Assembly: GCA_046542845.1 (NCBI GenBank)
Contig: JBKHAN010000060.1
Location: 1 to 17,090 of the forward strand
DNA length: 17,090 nucleotides
Direction of reading: 5' to 3'
Origin: SKKC01 sp046542845
GTDB taxonomy: Bacteria; Spirochaetota; Spirochaetia; DSM-27196; SKKC01
The notes under the pieces are model-generated. The model saw nothing but the letters and a program-made list of their open reading frames with translations, did no database searches and was not told the DNA's origin. This document shows positions 12,947 to 17,090 of the stretch, piece by piece. How positions within the stretch are numbered: position 1 is the first letter of the stretch; every line of letters starts with the position of its first letter. A program made the position numbers and the translations under genes.

Positions 12947-15229
12947 TCAGGGAGCACCGACCCGCCCGAGAGAATCGTCTTCCCGACTTTCGGCACCCGT
13001 CATAATCTCACCGATCGAATGATCCTCAACGACAATGACATTCTGACGTCCAAAATAACCGGCCCACTCCACATTCTGCCCACGCGCCTCGAGGCTGTCC
13101 CACACATCCTGGGGGAATCTGTCCTGTTCAAGTGCTAATCTGGTGCGCGCAGCAAAGGGATAGTTCGTCGCCGCAAACGCCTGCGGTTGAAACCTTGGAA
13201 GGTCTACAGCTTCCTGCGGGTGGAGCCCGAACCAGTAGATATGCAGGAATTGTTGAAGCTGCCCCTGGGGTTGAAAATCTGCACCGGTGTTTCCGCCGAT
13301 TATATAGGGTCGGCCATCACGCAACACCATATAGGGAGCAGCCGAATGCCGGACTTTTTTCCCCGGTTCAATGCGATTAACATTTTCCGGGTCGGTCTCC
13401 ATAAACGTAAGTCGTTCATTGAACGTGATACCGGTCTCTCCAGCGATAAGAAAGCTGGCGCCTATTGAGGACGTTATGGCCGCAGCGTTTCCGTATCGAT
13501 CGACAAGATGGAAGGTTGATGTATTTGAAGGACTCGCCGGGGCGATGCCGAGTACATCATCTATTGGATGTTCAAGCGAAGCATCGAACGAAATCCGAGA
13601 TCGCTGAGCCTGAATATGCTCGTCACTCAGAAGCCTTTCAACCGGGACGGACGTGAAGTTGGGGTCGGCGACGTATCGATTTCTGTCCGCAAACGCGAGC
13701 TTAATCGCCTCTGATACGATGTGTATGCTGTCGGCGTCGAGAGGCTCAAATGAGGAGAAATCGTATTCTTCAAGAATACGCAAGGCCTGCAGTTGTGTAA
13801 TTCCCTGACTGTTCGGTGGGTTCTGGAACACCTGAACATCCCGGTACTCTACAGATATGGGATCTACCAGACCATAATCGGTAAAATTCTCGAAATCAGA
13901 GATGGCCAGAAGACCATCGTTCTCATCTGAGAAGCGCACTATTTCCTCGGCGATTGGTCCCCGATAAAAATAATCGAGTGCAGCTCGCAATGCGGTCCGT
14001 TCGCCACGGCTCCGGCTCGCACGGTACACGTCTGCTATATCCTGAAATGTACGGCTCAGATCAGGGTTTGTCAGAAGGTCACCACGCTCGGGAATCGTTC
14101 CTTCAGGTAAAAACACGGAAGCCGAATCGGGCAAGTCGGCTATAGTCCCCGCCCGTGACGGCAGCCAGTTCAGCATCTGGCTCGTCACGGCAAATCCTCC
14201 GGCCGCGAGATCTATGGCCGGCGACAAAAGTTCGTCGAGGGGCATGCTTCCGAATGATTCAAGCAGTTCGATATAGCCGGCCCATGCTCCGGGCACAATC
14301 GATCGGTGTATGCCACTTGTGCCGTGCCTGTCATTCTGGCGGAAATACTCGGCATCCGCCGCCATGGGTACCGGTCCGACACCGTCAATAGCGTGCACGC
14401 GGCCCTCAAGTGCATCGAAATACAGAATCCAACTCCCGCCACCAAGCGCGTGCGAGAGAAATGGTTCGACGACAGACAAAACCGCGGCCATAGTCACAGC
14501 CGCGTCAGCAGCGGTACCCCCGTCTTCGAGGACCTCCATTGCGGCGTCAACGGCAGCGTAGTGACTGGCGACCGCCGCGTAACCGCCCGTTAAGACACTC
14601 GGTTCTGCGGTTCCACCTCGAATCGCCCGTCGGGTATCGTCTCGGCTGTCCTCAGCGAACGCGTCCTCGAGTATCTCAGCTGGTGATGCACCACCACCCA
14701 CGCCTGTTTCGACAAGAATCGGAGTCATGTCTCCGAGCTCCACGCGACTCAGGAGGGCCGACGATAGAGAGCGATACTGCTCTGTGAGATTCGGAATCCC
14801 GCTCGTAACCGAACCAATTCCGCCGTCGTTGGAAACTATCGCCTCAGACAAATTATCGAGCCGGTCGACTATTGACTCACCATACGCTTCTTCAATTGCC
14901 TGCTGTGCATAACGCTCGTGACGAAGGAGTTCACCCTCGCCCCCGATCATATCGAGATAAACCTCGGCGACCGAACCGTCACGCACGGTGAACTCGGCGG
15001 CTGCAGTCCAGCCGTAACTGTTTACTTCCGCAGCAAAGGCCCGATACGTCCCGTCAACTCGTTCGGGACCTCGGTCACACCCCGAGAGCACCAGCACCAA
15101 TATGAGAACCGCGATAATAGGGCCTGATGCCCTGATCTCATCTCGCGACAGTCGCCTCGTAATGCGTCCGCTTCCACGTCCCGCCGTCGGACATTCGGTA
15201 TTAATTCCATGATTATTGTTGCGATACAT
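12947..15229 (-). CDS. Lipoprotein: FMN_bind-like domain fused to a gamma-glutamyltransferase-like Ntn hydrolase
   Basis: A 760-aa envelope lipoprotein. The hydrophobic segment PIIAVLILVLVLSGC ends in a lipobox (LSGC, Cys51). Residues about 58-165 resemble the FMN_bind family (YRAFAAEVNSYGWTAAAEF, then TVRDGSVAEVYLDMIG). The usual flavinylation motif SGATxT is changed to SGIPNLT. From about 205 onward the protein is a GGT-fold proenzyme with GGYAAVASHYAAVDAAMEVL, PPNSQGITQLQALRILEEYD, and the autocleavage/nucleophile site NTSTFHLVD (Thr570 aligning with E. coli Thr391). It then has RHSAAPYMVLRDG, IGGNTGAD and LPRF. Family members cleave gamma-glutamyl bonds, as in glutathione. Several usual substrate-binding residues appear replaced, so the substrate may differ. 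The n-region before the membrane segment is unusually long (34 residues) and the ATG lacks a Shine-Dalgarno. Confidence 0.88.
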   Translation of the reverse strand: MYRNNNHGINTECPTAGRGSGRITRRLSRDEIRASGPIIAVLILVLVLSGCDRGPERVDGTYRAFAAEVNSYGWTAAAEFTVRDGSVAEVYLDMIGGEGELLRHERYAQQAIEEAYGESIVDRLDNLSEAIVSNDGGIGSVTSGIPNLTEQYRSLSSALLSRVELGDMTPILVETGVGGGASPAEILEDAFAEDSRDDTRRAIRGGTAEPSVLTGGYAAVASHYAAVDAAMEVLEDGGTAADAAVTMAAVLSVVEPFLSHALGGGSWILYFDALEGRVHAIDGVGPVPMAADAEYFRQNDRHGTSGIHRSIVPGAWAGYIELLESFGSMPLDELLSPAIDLAAGGFAVTSQMLNWLPSRAGTIADLPDSASVFLPEGTIPERGDLLTNPDLSRTFQDIADVYRASRSRGERTALRAALDYFYRGPIAEEIVRFSDENDGLLAISDFENFTDYGLVDPISVEYRDVQVFQNPPNSQGITQLQALRILEEYDFSSFEPLDADSIHIVSEAIKLAFADRNRYVADPNFTSVPVERLLSDEHIQAQRSRISFDASLEHPIDDVLGIAPASPSNTSTFHLVDRYGNAAAITSSIGASFLIAGETGITFNERLTFMETDPENVNRIEPGKKVRHSAAPYMVLRDGRPYIIGGNTGADFQPQGQLQQFLHIYWFGLHPQEAVDLPRFQPQAFAATNYPFAARTRLALEQDRFPQDVWDSLEARGQNVEWAGYFGRQNVIVVEDHSIGEIMTGAESREDDSLGRVGAP

Positions 15230-15236
15230 AGCTCAG

Positions 15237-15264
15237 ACTATACCTAACCCGGTACGACATACAA
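15237..15264 (-). promoter_or_regulatory. Putative promoter for the GGT-like lipoprotein gene
   Basis: TTGTAT (15264-15259) and TATAGT (15242-15237) are separated by 16 nt. The predicted start falls at about 15230, immediately before the ATG at 15229, which would give a leaderless message. It lies in the 41-nt gap after the barrel-protein gene. Confidence 0.45.
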
Positions 15265-15270
15265 GTTCGG

Positions 15271-15866
15271 CTAGTAGCGATATCTGAAGCCCGCCTGGGG
15301 CGTAAGATCGATGCGGATTTGCTCCACGAACGGTCGATTTGATCCCTCCCAGATCCCCCCGTACAGCAGTTCAATCGGGATAGAGAAATGTTCGAAAAGT
15401 ACGATCTCTATCCCAAGCCCCGCTCCGACACCGAGGCTAGGAATAAACGGACCGGCGCTGTTCTGGCTTGCGCCGTCGTCAAACTCCCGCTCGATAAAGC
15501 CCGATGCGAAACACCACCGATCAGGTAGAGCTGGCCCGCGACGCGGTCGCTGTAGTCCGAAGCAAACACACTGCTGTTTACCTGTACACCGAGTGAATAG
15601 TCCAGTACGAAATCAACAAATGTATCAGTGGCTACAGGAAAATACAGAATTCCACCTGCTATCTGAACTCCGGTTGAACCGTACCAACGATGATAGCTTA
15701 GACCTGCCCCGCTGATCTGGCCGTACTGAAACCCCAAAGCCTCCGGAAACCGGTCCCGGTTCAACTCCTGCCCGGCGATCGTATTCTCGTCTTCAGCGAA
15801 CAGCACAGGTGCTGCAAGAATCAGAAGCGAAATGCACATGAAACAACTCAATCGTAAACCTTTCAT
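15271..15866 (-). pseudogene. Small secreted, probably outer-membrane beta-barrel protein with a frameshift
   Basis: The ATG at 15866 has an ideal AGGAGG 5 nt upstream and opens a 24-residue signal peptide (KGLRLSCF, a hydrophobic core, cleavage after LFA). The mature part has alternating glycine/aromatic strands (ALGFQYGQISGAGLSYHRWY, then VQIAGGILYFP). The intact frame stops at 15408 with a low-complexity, unrelated tail. From about 15505 another frame on the same strand continues the barrel character (SGFIEREFDDG, then FIPSLGVGAGLGIEIVLFE, then LTPQAGFRYRY). It ends at a TAG at 15273-15271 with a terminal aromatic residue, as outer-membrane proteins do. Restoring one base near 15501-15519 gives one protein of about 198 aa. 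Either the gene is broken or the assembly has an error. No specific family recognised. Confidence 0.75.
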
Positions 15867-15871
15867 AAACA

Positions 15872-15877
15872 CCTCCT
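15872..15877 (-). promoter_or_regulatory. Shine-Dalgarno that decides the barrel-protein start
   Basis: AGGAGG with 5-nt spacing before the ATG at 15866. It discards a longer open frame reaching 15965, whose extra residues precede the signal peptide. Confidence 0.8.
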
Positions 15878-15893
15878 CGGAGCTCCTGAGCGA

Positions 15894-15921
15894 ACAATAG
15901 CGCAGGAATGGCTCGTTCCAA
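15894..15921 (-). promoter_or_regulatory. Putative promoter for the barrel-protein gene
   Basis: TTGGAA (15921-15916) and TATTGT (15899-15894) are 16 nt apart and lie just upstream of the strong Shine-Dalgarno. A 5-bp inverted repeat with a 3-nt loop (TCGTT-CCA-AACGA on the plus strand, 15913-15925) overlaps the -35 and could be an operator half-pair. Confidence 0.45.
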
Positions 15922-15972
15922 ACGAACATCGTTATTTTCCTGATCAAAAATTTCGCGAATCTCACGCAGTTC

Positions 15973-16947
15973 TCAGACGGTGAATGCGACCGCTATGCGG
16001 GCAGCAAGCGCCGAATTCGCTCGAATGAGCTCACGCTCAGCCGCGACCGATCTGCCCCCGGATTTCTCTGCCAGATCCAACCAGTTTGAGTCGCTCAGGG
16101 TGTCCAGAAGCGGAACCCGCCCTCGGCGACCAGGTTCCACAGGTATCACCGCGGAGGTCAGCCACTGCAAGAGCTCTTCGTGAGGTATGGCGAATGCCTC
16201 GGATATTGGATTCATCACCACCATACCGCCGCTGAAACCAAGTCGCCACATATACTGCATCGCATCAGCACATTCCTGAACAGAATGTACTCGATTCGGC
16301 ACCGGTATGCCGGTATCATGCACAAAATGATGAGGAAGCCCTTCGGTCCGGAAACCCATCACCGGAGTACCGTAGCTCTCGAAAACACCGAGGCTTTCAC
16401 GAGGATCATCAATGGCCGAACTACCGCTGCAGACAACGGTTACAGTCGTCCGCGAGAGCTCATGTGAAAACGGGGTACCCTGCCGGTTCTGCCCACGTGC
16501 GCGCCTGCGAACCTGCATGTGAGGGACACCGTCGGCGGTAGTTGTTGCGACCGTTCGAATTCCCGCCAACTCGCCGATCACCATCAACAGCGAGCCGTCA
16601 GGAATTGCGCTGCTACCCGCGGAAATGACGAGAGGCAGCTGACTACGCGATGCCGTAACCGTTCCCTTCGTCCTGGCGAGCTTTACAAGGTCATCCACCG
16701 TCAGGCCAAGGCGTATGTGCCCGTGAAGTACTCCTGCAAGCGCCGGCACTGCCGCGTTCTCGCGAACCACCTCGCACGCCGACTCAAGGGCCGTAGTGGC
16801 ATCCGGTTCCGCCACGCGTGTCAGGAGAGGGAATGCGTCGATTAATACGATCGGGCGCCCCTCTTCCGATGCACGGAGCAGTTCCTCACTCGGACTGACC
16901 ATTTCGTGAATTCTCTGTTTCAGAAAGGTGCGAGTGATAATGTTCAT
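15973..16947 (-). CDS. Divergent PsuG homologue (pseudouridine-5'-phosphate glycosidase family), probably not canonical
   Basis: PsuG cleaves pseudouridine 5'-phosphate to uracil and ribose 5-phosphate. The 324-aa protein aligns over its whole length with that family: VPALAGVLHGHIRLGL, LPLVISAG, VVCSG, GTPVMGF, GFSGGMVVMNPISEAFAIP, and the C-terminal LAEKSGGRSVAA with RANSALAARIAVAF. Catalytic positions have changed: the Schiff-base lysine (E. coli Lys166 in CAGAKSI) is Ser177 in CSGSSAI, the Lys of KVSRRDLP is Thr98 in TASRSQLP, the Glu of ALEST is Asp37 in LIDAF, and the GGIGGVHRG loop is rewritten as TTADGVPHM. The start ATG has AAGGAG 10 nt upstream. The gene is 106 bp before the barrel gene on the same strand. 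Family membership is clear; standard activity is unlikely. Confidence 0.85.
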   Translation of the reverse strand: MNIITRTFLKQRIHEMVSPSEELLRASEEGRPIVLIDAFPLLTRVAEPDATTALESACEVVRENAAVPALAGVLHGHIRLGLTVDDLVKLARTKGTVTASRSQLPLVISAGSSAIPDGSLLMVIGELAGIRTVATTTADGVPHMQVRRRARGQNRQGTPFSHELSRTTVTVVCSGSSAIDDPRESLGVFESYGTPVMGFRTEGLPHHFVHDTGIPVPNRVHSVQECADAMQYMWRLGFSGGMVVMNPISEAFAIPHEELLQWLTSAVIPVEPGRRGRVPLLDTLSDSNWLDLAEKSGGRSVAAERELIRANSALAARIAVAFTV

Positions 16948-17041
16948 TCGCAGAAAACTCCTTCTTGGCTTTCGACGATTGTAGCATTACCACGGGGACC
17001 GAGGACAGCACGCGCCACGCTACAAAACGCTGTTCTACACA

Positions 17042-17090
17042 GAAGCCTTCGCTTCGCCCGTTTTGCTGCGCAAACCCGGCTTCGCTTCTT
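17042..17090. repeat. Short direct and inverted repeats at the right edge
   Basis: CTTCGCTTC occurs at 17047-17055 and 17080-17088, and GAAGCC (17042-17047) pairs with GGCTTC (17078-17083) around a loop containing TTTTGCTGCGCAAA. The element continues beyond the window. It lies upstream of the PsuG-like gene and has no coding character that I can see. Confidence 0.35.

Overview
This window looks like bacterial chromosome, moderately GC-rich, from a free-living diderm, most likely a spirochaete (Spirochaetaceae-like). That placement is inference. It rests on a lipoprotein with an FMN_bind-like domain, a signal-peptide protein ending in an aromatic residue as outer-membrane barrels do, and the general character of the PTS and ValS proteins. 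There are no rRNA or tRNA genes, no CRISPR array and no intact transposase.

Left half, minus strand (about 8980 down to 1). One transcription unit reads EIIC (GatC-like) - EIIA - enzyme I - EIIB - Mth938/DUF498 protein - DeoR-type regulator - 120-aa single-span membrane protein - HPr. The genes downstream are valS and the start of an exported protein cut by the window edge. Several junctions are 4-nt stop/start overlaps (EIIA/EI, DeoR/membrane protein, membrane protein/HPr). A good sigma70-type promoter (TTGACT-16-TATGAT) lies just before gatC. The unit carries a whole phosphorelay: PEP to EI to HPr to EIIA to EIIB to EIIC, plus a regulator. It carries no recognisable sugar-phosphate catabolic enzyme. 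The HPr keeps the phosphorylated His15 but has Asn where Gram-positive HPr has the regulatory Ser46.

Centre, 8930-9358. This is the divergent control region. It holds the PTS promoter, A/T-rich repeated elements upstream of it, and a 23-bp inverted repeat (22/23 matches) with arms 181 bp apart that no annotated gene explains.

Right half, plus strand (9359-12928). A GT4 glycogen/maltose-1-phosphate synthase is followed by a six-span membrane diguanylate cyclase with intact GGEEF and RxxD sites. The cyclase overlaps a PLP-dependent cystathionine gamma-synthase/lyase family enzyme. The enzyme ends 18 bp from a convergent gene.

Right end, minus strand (16947 down to 12947). A strongly diverged PsuG (pseudouridine-5'-phosphate glycosidase) homologue has lost the Schiff-base lysine. 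Next is a short secreted, probably outer-membrane beta-barrel protein interrupted by a one-base frameshift. Last is a lipoprotein in which a degenerate FMN_bind-like domain is fused to a gamma-glutamyltransferase-like Ntn hydrolase. The last 50 bases of the window carry short repeats of unknown meaning.
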